Origin: Zwartia panacis
Lineage (GTDB): Bacteria; Pseudomonadota; Gammaproteobacteria; Burkholderiales; Burkholderiaceae_B
Length of the DNA stretch: 64,000 nucleotides
Direction: 5' to 3'
Assembly (NCBI RefSeq): GCF_030410395.1
Contig: NZ_JAUHHF010000001.1
Span: 434,001 to 498,000, forward strand
In this document: positions 55,313-64,000 of the stretch, piece after piece
How the letters are laid out: every line of letters begins with the position of its first letter
Numbering within the stretch: the first letter of the stretch is position 1
The notes under the pieces: generated by a model
Told to the model about the DNA's origin: nothing
Databases searched by the model: none
What the model saw: the letters and a program-made list of their open reading frames with translations, nothing else
Translations under genes and position numbers: made by a program

Positions 55313-56637
55313 GCATGCCCGGTGATCTTGGGCTCGCGGATCAATCTGGCACATTGTTATGGTCACGTGCAGATGGGGTTGAAGTTGTTTTTGGTCTGGA
55401 TTGGTCCCCTTTGGTTGGCGGGGAGCCTAGTGTGCTTGGTCGGCGACGTGCTCGAGCATTGCGAGCGACCCATTATCTAGTCATGGGTGACCTCGCAGCC
55501 GTCGTTGGGTGCGGTGTTGTGCCAAAACGAAATCGTCAAGATCAACATAAAAATCGCGTCTCAGGAAGACGCTTACATGCAGCTGCAGCAATGTTTGCCT
55601 CGGCGCACTCGGAGGGCGTGATTGCTGCTGTTTATGCGATGGCACCGAGAGGCTATTGGCTTGTTGCAGTCAATGCAGGTTTGATTCTGGCGCAGACTGA
55701 CAGATGGTATGCCGAGCGAGAGGAGGTCGATTCAGTACTTTTCGCTCTCAAAGCACGTTTTCCGAGTATGCACATCATGAAAACAGATGTGTTGGATGAA
55801 GAAAGTCCTCCTGAGTGGATGGCCCGTCATTCAAGTATCCGGACGCAACTTCAGAGTCTTGTCCACCCCGTTTGGAAACGGACGCGTCTGATGAGTTTGA
55901 TGCTCGTAGTCGGAGTCGTTGTTTGGATCATGATGGATCGCGGCTCAGATCGTCCGGCTGAATTGCCACAAGAACAGCCAGATATGCTTTGGCGTCAAAT
56001 TTATGCTGACTTCAGCAGAAATCATCCCGTTCATCATCCTGATCAAATATTCAAGGTTGTGAGCACTTGGCATCAGGCGCCTTTAAATCCTGGTGGCTGG
56101 AAACTTAAGCAGATTATGTGTGAGCCCATGGCGATGGACTGGTATTGCGCGGCGCGCTATCAGCGTCGCAAGATGCTTGCACTGAGTGAAAAATTAGATG
56201 CAGTCAAGCCGCAAGGTTGGACGGCAGAATTTATTGACCTTGATCACGGAATATTACGATGGCAGGTGCTGGCCGCGGCAAGCGCGTTCGAACCTGTTCC
56301 CGCCTCAATCCCCATGAAGGAATGGATCAGTTATTTGCAAAGTATGACACCTGTTTTTGAAGCGATTCAAATCGGAACAGGTACTTCAGTTTCGTTTGCT
56401 GCACCCGTCGGGCGTCAAGGAATGATTTTGGAGCGTCCTCCATTTATCAAACCTCTCAAGCGAAGAACAATTTCAATCAAGGGCCCCATGCGATCAATTT
56501 CCACTCTACGTGGACTGACTATTCCTGTGCGATGGCGGGGTCTTCAGCTCGATATCGGGCAGTCAACAGGTCAAGGCATTCGTCGAAGTGAGTTAACAGT
56601 GAGCTTAACTGGAGAGATTTTTGAGATTTCTGAATAA
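55309..56637 (+). CDS. pilO: PilO-like pilus assembly protein
   Basis: Inner-membrane protein of 442 residues of the PilO2 type, with an N-terminal cytoplasmic part, one membrane helix near residue 200 (LMSLMLVVGVVVWIMM), and a periplasmic remainder. R64 PilO is of similar size and is required for pilus formation, probably as a link between ATPase/inner membrane and secretin. The identification rests on order and topology; the residues are weakly conserved. Its end overlaps pilP by 17 bases. Confidence 0.78.
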   Translation: MSMPGDLGLADQSGTLLWSRADGVEVVFGLDWSPLVGGEPSVLGRRRARALRATHYLVMGDLAAVVGCGVVPKRNRQDQHKNRVSGRRLHAAAAMFASAHSEGVIAAVYAMAPRGYWLVAVNAGLILAQTDRWYAEREEVDSVLFALKARFPSMHIMKTDVLDEESPPEWMARHSSIRTQLQSLVHPVWKRTRLMSLMLVVGVVVWIMMDRGSDRPAELPQEQPDMLWRQIYADFSRNHPVHHPDQIFKVVSTWHQAPLNPGGWKLKQIMCEPMAMDWYCAARYQRRKMLALSEKLDAVKPQGWTAEFIDLDHGILRWQVLAAASAFEPVPASIPMKEWISYLQSMTPVFEAIQIGTGTSVSFAAPVGRQGMILERPPFIKPLKRRTISIKGPMRSISTLRGLTIPVRWRGLQLDIGQSTGQGIRRSELTVSLTGEIFEISE

Positions 56638-57019
56638 ATATGCTGCCCCATTGATATTGCTCGGTATGTCGCATTGTGCTGTTGCCCAGGAGCCTGCAGT
56701 GGTTGAGGAGCTTTTGCAGTTGGATACACAGGCCGCATTACATGCCGCTCGTCAAAACTTGATCGGATCGATGACTGTCCCGGGTCCGGTGACAAGTCTC
56801 AGCTCAGAAAATATGTTGCTGGCGATCTATGGAGTTGGTCAATCGCTGACTGCGGAGGTATTGCTTGAGACAGAAAAGCATGTATTTAAAAATCTCCGCA
56901 AAAAAGCGGTTCTGGGTCGATCTGCTCTTTATACCCTGGAGCGTATTACTCCACCTTGCGTTCATTTGAAAAAGTCGGAGCAAACGGAGACTTTATGCTT
57001 GGGGCAGCGGGTTCAATGA
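56621..57019 (+). CDS. pilP: PilP-like pilus assembly protein
   Basis: Small secreted protein (132 residues) with signal peptide (MRFLNKYAAPLILLGMSHCAVAQ). The mature part contains helical QLDTQAALHAARQNLIG and a beta region with two cysteines (TPPCVHLKK and TLCLGQ) that could form a disulphide. The size and place between pilO and pilQ match PilP of R64, which is needed for thin pilus formation. The stop overlaps the pilQ start by ATGA. Confidence 0.78.
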   Translation: MRFLNKYAAPLILLGMSHCAVAQEPAVVEELLQLDTQAALHAARQNLIGSMTVPGPVTSLSSENMLLAIYGVGQSLTAEVLLETEKHVFKNLRKKAVLGRSALYTLERITPPCVHLKKSEQTETLCLGQRVQ

Positions 57020-58761
57020 ATAAAAATTTCTCAGTTCAGCTGGATGGGTTGACTAAAGAGCAAATGCCAAAGGACCCAATGCCAGAGGAGCTTCGAACGC
57101 AGGGAGAGCTTGAACGCTTGGCTCCTCCCGTGACCCGAATCCTATGCAAGGAGTTGGATGTCATGAGTTTAGTGATCCGAATGTGTCCAGTTCTCTTTGC
57201 GGATGGTACTTCGGGAGTATTTGTACTGAGTGATTTTTATTATGACGATCAGACCATCGCGCTTTTACAGTTACTTAAGCAACGAGGGTATCGCCTGAAT
57301 TCAAACTCTTTATTCGTTTTATCGCCGGCGTTACTGATTGCTGTCACCAAGTCGATACGTGGCTCTTCAAAGAGCGCGCCTCAGATGACAGAGACGACGA
57401 CCAATGGGGGTGCTTTAGTCATGGCAATGAACGCTATCCTGGTTTGGGGTCTGAGGCGGCGCGCGAGTGATATTCACTTTAATGTGAGGCGTTTCAAGAG
57501 CGAATCTCCCGTCATGTTCACGATCGATGGCCGTTACGTTTGTCCTGAAAGATATGCGCACATTCCAACCGCAACCATGCTTGCAATGCTTGCTGTGACA
57601 TGGATGGAGGTTGAAGGGGGAAATGGAGCAGTCTTTGATCCAACCATAGAGCAACAGGGCAGGATCAATCGTGAGCTTGACGGTCATCGAATCAGTTTGA
57701 GGTGGGCATCGCTCGCAACTGACCTGGGACCTTCGGTATGTTTACGTATATTGGTTCTTGATGACTCTGAATTAACACCGGATTTGGCCGATCTAGGCTA
57801 CCTTGATTCACAAATCACAGCCCTTCGTCGAGCCACTCTTTCCCAGGGCGGAGCAATCGTACTGGCGGGAACCGTCGGTTCTGGAAAGTCTACGACGCTT
57901 GCGACGCTGATGCGAGAAATTCCTTCATACCGGAAAATCATCACTCTTGAAGATCCTGCTGAATATTTAATACCCAACGCTTTACAAAATACTGTATCGA
58001 GATCGTTAGATGAAAATGAATTGAATGTTTTTGATAATAAGCTCAGGGCATTCAAGCGCTCCGCCATGAATGATTTGTTGATTGGTGAAATAAGAGATTC
58101 CGCAGGTGGAAGGGCATTTTCAGATCTTGCAGGTACGGGTGTGAGTCTCTACACCACTGTTCATGCTGGATCCGCCCTTTTGGTTCCTGATAGATTGTCT
58201 TCGAGCTTTATTGGAGTGCCCAGAGACTTGTTGGCAACACCGGGTATTCTCAAATTACTCGTATTTCAATGCCTTCTGCCGCAAGTTTGTCAGATTTGCG
58301 CGCAGACGCACGAGGAAATACTTCGGATGCCGAACTGGAGATGTTCTGTTGACCAATCACGGTCTCTTCAGTGGAAGCTGGGATGGTTAGCCGCACTTGA
58401 AGAACACTCTGGTTTGTCGAGAGAGCGTTTGAGATTTCGATCTGAAATAGGTTGTGAGAACTGTGCAAAGGGATTATCCGCTTTGGTTGGAACCTCTGGT
58501 CGCACGGTCGCTGCCGAGTTCATTGAGCCTGCAGAGGAACCTGATTTTTTGATGGTGCTCAAAGAAAATGATGCGCTGATGTTGCAGCGTTGGTTTGATG
58601 CGCGTGAACGCGGTCCGCTATCAAGCGCAGAGATGAGTGGGAAAAGTGTAAAAGAATGTGCATTACACAAAGTTTGGAATGGACAGGTGGACCCCCGAAC
58701 GGTTGAGCAGTTTTTTGGAAGGAAGCATGTTGCCGGGAGTTTCGCGCATGAATCCAGATAA
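57016..58761 (+). CDS. pilQ: PilQ-like secretion ATPase
   Basis: GspE-type hexameric ATPase (581 residues) that powers pilus assembly. Walker A is GTVGSGKS (about 285-292), the Asp box is LEDPAE, Walker B is LLIGEIRD and the His box reads VSLYTTVHAGSA. CxxC pairs in CQIC and CENC form the C-terminal zinc motif. A middle region near SDIHFN has the usual arginine/aspartate segment. The start at 57016 is coupled to the pilP stop; the frame is open upstream but in-gene. The only ATPase here: no PilT-like retraction ATPase is present. Confidence 0.93.
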   Translation: MNKNFSVQLDGLTKEQMPKDPMPEELRTQGELERLAPPVTRILCKELDVMSLVIRMCPVLFADGTSGVFVLSDFYYDDQTIALLQLLKQRGYRLNSNSLFVLSPALLIAVTKSIRGSSKSAPQMTETTTNGGALVMAMNAILVWGLRRRASDIHFNVRRFKSESPVMFTIDGRYVCPERYAHIPTATMLAMLAVTWMEVEGGNGAVFDPTIEQQGRINRELDGHRISLRWASLATDLGPSVCLRILVLDDSELTPDLADLGYLDSQITALRRATLSQGGAIVLAGTVGSGKSTTLATLMREIPSYRKIITLEDPAEYLIPNALQNTVSRSLDENELNVFDNKLRAFKRSAMNDLLIGEIRDSAGGRAFSDLAGTGVSLYTTVHAGSALLVPDRLSSSFIGVPRDLLATPGILKLLVFQCLLPQVCQICAQTHEEILRMPNWRCSVDQSRSLQWKLGWLAALEEHSGLSRERLRFRSEIGCENCAKGLSALVGTSGRTVAAEFIEPAEEPDFLMVLKENDALMLQRWFDARERGPLSSAEMSGKSVKECALHKVWNGQVDPRTVEQFFGRKHVAGSFAHESR

Positions 58762-59893
58762 GTTCTTTTCCTTGCGACTCATTCATGACATCAGATCGCT
58801 ATTTCACAAAGTGTGGATCATGTTTGCTGCTCAAGATTTTAGGGCACAGCGTGCGGACTATTACGAATATCTTGCTGATCTGATTGATACGACAGCAGGA
58901 GCCAAAACACTTCAAAGCGTGTTTCAGGACGATGCGATTCGTTACGCTCAAACCTCTTCCCGTGGCTTTTTGTCACGCCTATGGTTAGCCAGGTTCCCGC
59001 AAACGGGCGGAGACTTATTTTCCACTTGGAATGGGACGTTGCCATTGGAGGATCTCTTAGCGATACAGTCCGCACAATACGCTGGTGCGCAAGCGTTGAC
59101 CAAAGCACTTAGACAACTCGCCTCAGTCGTCAGACTTGTAGATCATGCGCGTGAACTATTGTGGACGACTGCATTCGTCGGTTTCGCGGGTTTGTTCATG
59201 GCTTTTGGCTCAGTAGCTTCCATCCCGACATTTACGGTCAAGCAACTTAAAAAAGTATTTGAAGCAGTTCCTTCAGAGTTTTATTTGGCCTGGACGAAAG
59301 CATTATTTGCCACGGCTGAAGGATTGAGTGAGTGTTGGCCTTATTTATTGATCGCGTTGCTTATAGGTGTATTTGCGCTGGCTTGGTCCTTTGCAAACTG
59401 GACGGGTGCGCTGCGTCAAATCGCAGATTCGTGGGGTCCCTGGGCTTTTTACAGGCGGGTTCAAACAGTTCGTTTTGTGTCATTGCTTGCGGTGACGCTC
59501 TGCCCGGGTGCTAGTCAGACTACGCGGTTGCGCGAGGCGATCAACTTGCAGAGACACGGGGCGTCCCCTTGGTTTGGGAGACACTTGCAAATCATGGTGA
59601 CACGTCTGGATTTAGGCGGACAGGCAACGGATGCCTTGGACACAGGGTTGATCGATCCAGAAATTTGGTGGTATTTCACGGACCTGATGGGTACGCTTGG
59701 ACTTGATGAGGCGCTGTATCGCACACGCCTGAGGACTGAGGTCCATGCGCTTAAACGGATCAAGAAACAAGCACAATATTTACGCTGGGGAGCCTTGTTG
59801 CTGGCCTTGTCGATTGTGTTGAGTATCGCATTCTGGCACGTTCAAGTATTCGAGGAGCTCAGACAAGCACTGAGCCTGCACTATTCACGCTGA
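58748..59893 (+). CDS. pilR: PilR-like inner-membrane pilus platform protein
   Basis: GspF/PilC-type platform protein (381 residues) with two T2SSF-like repeats and three hydrophobic segments (LLWTTAFVGFAGLFMAFGS, YLLIALLIGVFALAWSF and LRWGALLLALSIVLSIAFW). Starting at ATG 58748 it overlaps pilQ by 14 bases and has GGGAG eight bases before it; an ATG at 58727 preceded by GGAAGGAAG is an alternative that adds seven residues. It should anchor the ATPase in the inner membrane. Confidence 0.86.
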   Translation: MNPDKFFSLRLIHDIRSLFHKVWIMFAAQDFRAQRADYYEYLADLIDTTAGAKTLQSVFQDDAIRYAQTSSRGFLSRLWLARFPQTGGDLFSTWNGTLPLEDLLAIQSAQYAGAQALTKALRQLASVVRLVDHARELLWTTAFVGFAGLFMAFGSVASIPTFTVKQLKKVFEAVPSEFYLAWTKALFATAEGLSECWPYLLIALLIGVFALAWSFANWTGALRQIADSWGPWAFYRRVQTVRFVSLLAVTLCPGASQTTRLREAINLQRHGASPWFGRHLQIMVTRLDLGGQATDALDTGLIDPEIWWYFTDLMGTLGLDEALYRTRLRTEVHALKRIKKQAQYLRWGALLLALSIVLSIAFWHVQVFEELRQALSLHYSR

Positions 59894-59975
59894 GTGAGCG
59901 TTCTTGAATAGGCATTCTTTTTATTTGCAATCATATTTACAACGTTTCTCATCCCATTTAAAAGGTCATCACTCA

Positions 59976-60647
59976 ATGCCGATTGAAATCGCCTCGCAGC
60001 GCGCAATACCGTCTTCATTTTTTGTTCATGTTTTTTCTGGATTTTTTTCTTCTTCCACAGTCGAGCGTCAGCGCGGTTTTTCTCTGATAGAAATTTCGAT
60101 TGTGACGACCATTATGATGCTGCTCGCAATTGTTGGTATCCCTGCGATACAGGGCTATGTCGTTGAGAGCAAAGTTCCTCGGGTCGCTGAGGAGCTTCAG
60201 CGCTTTGTGGCGCGCCTCAAAGTGACCACCAATGGTTTTGGTGCCAGTCCTTATGTGAACGTGGATACAAGAGTTCTTGCCAATTCACTGCGTGGCTCGA
60301 GTGTGGTTGCTGTTTCCGGAGAGGGCGCTGGGGCGAACGTGGCGCACGGGCTGGGTGGACCGGGCGTCTCTGGCCGCGGTGTTGTGCGCATTGCACCGTA
60401 CGCTTTATCTGGCGCGCCTGTTGGATCGGCGTTTCTATTGACTCTTAATGACGTCAATCATGCGGCGTGTCCCGGACTGGCCTCCATCTTGCAACGTATC
60501 GCAGAGGTGGTCAAGATTTCAGGTACGTCGGGACCTGTGACTGTTAAAGACAATTTGAATCAGCCCGTTTCAGCCTATGACCCTTTACTGGCTGATGCGC
60601 AGTGTTTAAACGGTGACCGTAATGTTTTTGAATTTGTGATTCGCTGA
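59976..60647 (+). CDS. pilS: PilS-like major type IVb prepilin
   Basis: Prepilin with a long leader of 34 residues and the cleavage site RQRG|FSLIE, with Glu at +5, followed by the helix ISIVTTIMMLLAIVGIPAIQGY. The mature pilin would have about 189 residues, in the size range of major type IVb pilins, with two cysteines near the end (AACPG and AQCLNG) as for a pilin disulphide. I prefer the ATG at 59976 (AAAGG upstream) to a TTG at 59904. The stop overlaps the pilV start by one base. Confidence 0.88.
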   Translation: MPIEIASQRAIPSSFFVHVFSGFFSSSTVERQRGFSLIEISIVTTIMMLLAIVGIPAIQGYVVESKVPRVAEELQRFVARLKVTTNGFGASPYVNVDTRVLANSLRGSSVVAVSGEGAGANVAHGLGGPGVSGRGVVRIAPYALSGAPVGSAFLLTLNDVNHAACPGLASILQRIAEVVKISGTSGPVTVKDNLNQPVSAYDPLLADAQCLNGDRNVFEFVIR

Positions 60648-61696
60648 TGCGTCAGAATCAAAACGGTTTTTCACTGCTTGAGATGATCGTTGCGACAGCG
60701 TTGACGTCGCTGATTGGAGTCTGGTCTGCAACGACCTGGGTTCAGCAGTCCGAAGATGCTGCTTCGCAAGCCATGGGTCGCTGGTTGCTGACGGTTAAAG
60801 ATTCGGTGGATAAGATGCTCATCCGGCAAGCCGACTTCTTGGTAGGCTTGTCTTCTGCCAATCAGAGTCAGGAAGCATATCAAGATGTATGGCGACCAAC
60901 CTTGAGCGAGCTCATTCGGGCGGGTCATTTGAGTGCAAGTTTTTCTTTGCGACCGCCTCTGGGCTATGACCTCAGTATTAGAGTGCTCAAGCCTGTCGGA
61001 AAATGTTTGACGCTAGGTTGCAAGGTTGAGGTGTTCACTATCGCAACCCCTCAAGCTTCCCAGTATGAACAGTCGGGACAGGTCACGCGTATTGGAAAAA
61101 TCATGTCCTCACTGGATGGACATGGGGCGACGGTCACACCTCTGTCGCCGCAGTGGATTCGAGGTCCAAACCTGCAGCTCGCAAACCCTCCGTCACCCGA
61201 TATGACGTCTTTGCCGATCGGATCCATTGTGCTGCACAGTTTTCACGACTCAAGTGCGCAGGTCAGTTTTTTAAGGCAAGGTGAAAAGCGTGATGTGCAT
61301 CTGGGTGCAAATCTTGATCTGGCAGGCAGGCTGACCGCAAAGGGGAATATTGTCGCGGCCGGTCGAGTGGCCGCCTCAGGTCATCTTCAGCTTGGTGCGA
61401 TCGGCAGGCCGGGTGAGCCGTGCGATGAAGGGGGGCTGTTGGCCCAGTCAAGCGCTGGAGGGTTGTTAGTTTGCCAGGGAGGGGTCTGGCAAAAGAGCGC
61501 GAATGGCTCAGGTGGCCAGTACATCGAACGCGCAGGCTTTCCTTGTCACCTTCGCGATGGAGTCGATATCGAACGTCGTAACCCGATGACAGGTGATTGC
61601 ACGTGTCCCGAGGGCTATAAGCCCTATCTGATTTCAGTCTGGCGGTTTCCATTTTGGTCTTACAACGAATTTCAGACTTTTCAATGCGTAAACTGA
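60647..61696 (+). CDS. pilV: PilV-like minor pilin/tip adhesin
   Basis: Prepilin with a short leader MRQNQNG|FSLLE followed by the pilin helix MIVATALTSLIGVWSATTW. The body (349 residues) is that of shufflon-type PilV: the GEPC and LLVCQGGVW segments mark the start of the tip domain, and the end is a cysteine-rich domain (FPCHLRDG, DCTCPEGYKPY, FQCVN). In R64 this part is changed by a shufflon; here the domain is fixed and no recombinase gene or repeated sites follow. Confidence 0.86.
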   Translation: MRQNQNGFSLLEMIVATALTSLIGVWSATTWVQQSEDAASQAMGRWLLTVKDSVDKMLIRQADFLVGLSSANQSQEAYQDVWRPTLSELIRAGHLSASFSLRPPLGYDLSIRVLKPVGKCLTLGCKVEVFTIATPQASQYEQSGQVTRIGKIMSSLDGHGATVTPLSPQWIRGPNLQLANPPSPDMTSLPIGSIVLHSFHDSSAQVSFLRQGEKRDVHLGANLDLAGRLTAKGNIVAAGRVAASGHLQLGAIGRPGEPCDEGGLLAQSSAGGLLVCQGGVWQKSANGSGGQYIERAGFPCHLRDGVDIERRNPMTGDCTCPEGYKPYLISVWRFPFWSYNEFQTFQCVN

Positions 61697-61783
61697 TCGA
61701 GGCAGGAAAATTGTCCTCTCAAATGCGGGGCGGTTTGGCCTGAATGGACGAGGGGGCTGCCTGAATTCATGGGCACAAGCCCG

Positions 61784-61827
61784 TATAATCGACCACCAAG
61801 CTTGAGGGGGACTGTCATGATGTCCCC
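61784..61827 (+). promoter_or_regulatory. alaS promoter and leader hairpin
   Basis: A perfect -10 hexamer TATAAT (61784-61789) lies 70 bases before the alaS ATG; the -35 region (CTGAAT) is poor. In the leader GGGGAC (61807-61812) pairs with GTCCCC (61822-61827). E. coli AlaRS binds a palindrome at its own promoter, so this could be autoregulatory, but that is not shown here. Confidence 0.5.
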
Positions 61828-61858
61828 TTCGTCTTTTCCTCTCATTTGATGCCGTACG

Positions 61859-64000
61859 ATGAAAACGACCGAAATTCGCCAGAAATTCTTGCAGTTCTTC
61901 CAGTCCAAGGGACATACGATTGTGCCTTCGTCGTCATTGGTGCCGGGAAATGATCCGACGCTGCTGTTTACCAACTCTGGGATGGTCCAATTCAAAGACG
62001 TCTTTACTGGCAAGGATTCACGCCCGTATAAACGTGCGACTTCCTCACAGCGCAGTGTTCGCGCGGGTGGCAAACATAACGATTTGGAAAATGTGGGCTA
62101 CACCGCTCGCCACCATACTTTCTTTGAAATGCTGGGTAACTTTAGTTTTGGTGACTATTTCAAACGCGATGCCATTGCGTATGCCTGGGAAATGCTGACG
62201 GGTGTTTATGGCTTACCCAAGGAAAAGCTTTGGGTCACTGTTTATCAAGAGGATGACGAGGCTTACGGAATTTGGGAAAAGGAAATTGGTGTTCCACCCG
62301 AACGCATCATCCGCATAGGCGACAACAAAGGCGCGCGTTACGCGTCTGACAACTTTTGGCAGATGGCCGATACGGGTCCTTGCGGTCCTTGCACCGAGAT
62401 TTTTTATGATCATGGTGCCGATATCTGGGGCGGACCACCGGGATCTCCCGAAGAGGATGGTGATCGCTACATTGAAATCTGGAATCTGGTTTTCATGCAA
62501 TTCGAGCGTGATGCAGCCGGAAATATGACGCCTTTGCCAAAGCCTTGTGTTGATACTGGCATGGGCCTGGAGCGCATTGCCGCGGTCTTGCAGCATGTGC
62601 ACTCGAATTACGAGATTGATTTGTTTGTGGCGCTGATCGAGGCGGCTGCGCGCGAGACTGGTTGTAAAGACTTGTCCAATAACTCCCTCAAGGTGATTGC
62701 CGACCATATCCGGGCTTGTTGCTTCCTTGTCGTCGATGGTGTGATTCCGAGTAACGAGGGTAGAGGATACGTACTGCGTCGCATCATTCGTCGCGCGTTG
62801 CGTCATGGTTACCAGTTGGGTCAGAGCAAGCCGTTTTTTTACAAAATGGTGCCTGATCTGGTTAAACAAATGGGTGAGGCATATCCCGAGCTCACTAAAA
62901 ATGCAGCTCGTGTAGAGCAAGTCCTACGTCAAGAAGAGGAACGTTTTGGCGAAACTCTTGAGCATGGCATGAAAATTCTGGATGCCGCTTTGGCCGCCTT
63001 GCCAAAAGTTTCCCAAGGTCAGTTACAGGTCCTGGATGGCAATACACTGTTTACTCTTTACGACACCTATGGCTTCCCAGTCGATCTGACAGCGGATATT
63101 TGCCGAGAGCGTGGCGTAGATGTTGATCAGGCTGGGTTTGAATCCGCAATGAATCGACAAAGAGATCAGGCTCGGGCGGCAGGGAAATTCAAAATGGCTG
63201 AGGGGCTCGCTTACTCAGGTACCCAAACTGTTTTTGAGGGATACGATCACCTCCAGCGCTCGGGCAAAGTCCTGGCACTTTATGTGGGTGGCGCTTCAGT
63301 CGACCGTGTTGTGGCGGGGCAGGATGCCATCGCCGTCCTCGATAATACCCCTTTCTACGCGGAGTCTGGCGGACAGGTCGGGGATACGGGTGCATTGACA
63401 TCAGGCGCTGCAATGTTTGAGGTTCTTGATACGCAAAAGATTCAGCCAGGCGTATTTGGACACCATGGTCGAGTCGCAACAGGTGCGCTTTCGGTTGGCG
63501 ATACGGTGACTGCGACTGTCGATGCTGAACAGCGTGCCCGGACGGTGCGCAATCACTCTGCGACACATTTGATGCACAAGGCATTGAGGGAAGTGCTGGG
63601 AGGGCATGTCCAGCAAAGAGGCTCCTTGGTCGATGCGGACAAGACGCGATTTGACTTTGCGCATGATGCGCCTTTGTCCGAACAAGAGATCGCCCGAGTT
63701 GAATCAATTGTCAACGCAGAAATTTTGAAAAATCAGGCTGCTATGGCGCAAACAATGTCCTATGACGATGCCGTGAAAGGCGGTGCGATGGCGTTGTTTG
63801 GCGAGAAATATGGCGATACTGTGCGTGTGCTCGATATCGGTTTTTCTCGCGAGTTGTGCGGTGGCACGCATGTTGCCCGCACGGGTGACATTGGTCTTTT
63901 CAAGGTGGTGGCTGAGGGTGGTGTTGCCGCTGGGGTGCGCCGGATCGAGGCTGTTACGGGTTTGAATGCGCTCGCCTGGGTGCAAAACCTGAATGCGACT
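61859..64000 (+). CDS. alaS: alanyl-tRNA synthetase (3' end outside window)
   Basis: Class II synthetase that charges tRNA-Ala. The window contains 714 codons, of about 875 expected; no stop is reached. N-terminal catalytic motifs are [34 protein letters not shown] and [10 protein letters not shown]; the editing domain has HSATH (His566, His570) and CGGTH (Cys667, His671), the zinc tetrad. The C-Ala domain is beyond the edge. It starts after the pilus operon under its own TATAAT promoter. Confidence 0.98.
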   Translation, partial: MKTTEIRQKFLQFFQSKGHTIVPSSSLVPGNDPTLLFTNSGMVQFKDVFTGKDSRPYKRATSSQRSVRAGGKHNDLENVGYTARHHTFFEMLGNFSFGDYFKRDAIAYAWEMLTGVYGLPKEKLWVTVYQEDDEAYGIWEKEIGVPPERIIRIGDNKGARYASDNFWQMADTGPCGPCTEIFYDHGADIWGGPPGSPEEDGDRYIEIWNLVFMQFERDAAGNMTPLPKPCVDTGMGLERIAAVLQHVHSNYEIDLFVALIEAAARETGCKDLSNNSLKVIADHIRACCFLVVDGVIPSNEGRGYVLRRIIRRALRHGYQLGQSKPFFYKMVPDLVKQMGEAYPELTKNAARVEQVLRQEEERFGETLEHGMKILDAALAALPKVSQGQLQVLDGNTLFTLYDTYGFPVDLTADICRERGVDVDQAGFESAMNRQRDQARAAGKFKMAEGLAYSGTQTVFEGYDHLQRSGKVLALYVGGASVDRVVAGQDAIAVLDNTPFYAESGGQVGDTGALTSGAAMFEVLDTQKIQPGVFGHHGRVATGALSVGDTVTATVDAEQRARTVRNHSATHLMHKALREVLGGHVQQRGSLVDADKTRFDFAHDAPLSEQEIARVESIVNAEILKNQAAMAQTMSYDDAVKGGAMALFGEKYGDTVRVLDIGFSRELCGGTHVARTGDIGLFKVVAEGGVAAGVRRIEAVTGLNALAWVQNLNAT

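Noticed and set aside
60647-61858. Shufflon (invertible pilV ends)
   Set aside because: I found no repeated 19-base recombination sites and no tyrosine recombinase gene after pilV; alaS follows directly.
1-64000. CRISPR arrays, insertion sequences, rRNA
   Set aside because: No regularly spaced repeats, no transposase-like frame and no rRNA sequence were recognised by eye; a small tRNA could be missed without a scan.

Overview
The window looks like a chromosomal segment of a betaproteobacterium (order Burkholderiales), most probably of the family Alcaligenaceae (the Bordetella/Achromobacter group). The evidence is the mix of genes: type II QueF, cbb3 oxidase with CcoG, an Fnr-type regulator, a zinc-free L31, a YhdP giant protein and a ClpB/Fnr pair, together with the protein sequences themselves. 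This placement is by recognition, not by a search. Coding density is very high, many genes overlap by the 4-base ATGA coupling, and I see no insertion sequence, CRISPR array, tRNA or rRNA.

Layout. 1-6 kb: rsgA, an M48 protease, orn, a MATE exporter and an ArnT-like glycosyltransferase. 6-8 kb: ribosomal protein L31B, a spermidine-synthase-like protein and an orphan ABC binding protein. 8.3-13 kb: pdxJ-acpS-nagZ-uvrC-pgsA. 13-13.9 kb: queF. 13.9-20.6 kb: a cbb3 cytochrome oxidase block (CcoI-like relic, ccoS, ccoNOQP, ccoG, short fixH, small membrane protein) with two perfect FNR boxes. 20.5-23.3 kb: a MaoC-type hydratase and two acyl-CoA dehydrogenases. 23.4-27 kb: fnr divergent from clpB. 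27-33 kb: a dpp-type peptide importer (dppA-B-C-F-D order on the minus strand) divergent from an Asp/Glu/hydantoin racemase. 33-36.7 kb: EamA transporter, GT2 glycosyltransferase and YdjC/NaxD-like deacetylase. 36.7-45.7 kb: queH, glnE, yhdP, rho, trxA. 46-50.3 kb: parE-parC. 50.3-52.7 kb: a ferredoxin-reductase and an orphan UgpB-like binding protein. 52.9-61.7 kb: a compact R64-type (type IVb) thin-pilus operon pilL-N-O-P-Q-R-S-V. 61.9 kb to the edge: alaS, cut off by the window.

How the genes fit together. Fnr (23.4 kb) carries the cluster cysteines and the E-x-x-S-R recognition helix for TTGAT half-sites, and the cbb3 block nearby carries TTGAT-N4-ATCAA sites; the one before ccoN sits exactly where a class II FNR promoter needs it. 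The oxidase assembly genes are unusual: the CcoI copper P-type ATPase is reduced to its membrane part, in frame, without actuator, phosphorylation or nucleotide domains, and FixH is also cut short. The GT2/NaxD-like pair plus the ArnT-like enzyme 30 kb away look like the parts of an amino-sugar lipid A modification pathway of the Francisella Flm/NaxD or Bordetella Lgm kind. The pilus operon has outer-membrane secretin, ATPase, inner-membrane protein, major and tip pilins, but no prepilin peptidase, no transglycosylase and no shufflon recombinase in the window.

The best candidates for something not well described are the membrane-only CcoI and the stripped-down pilus operon.
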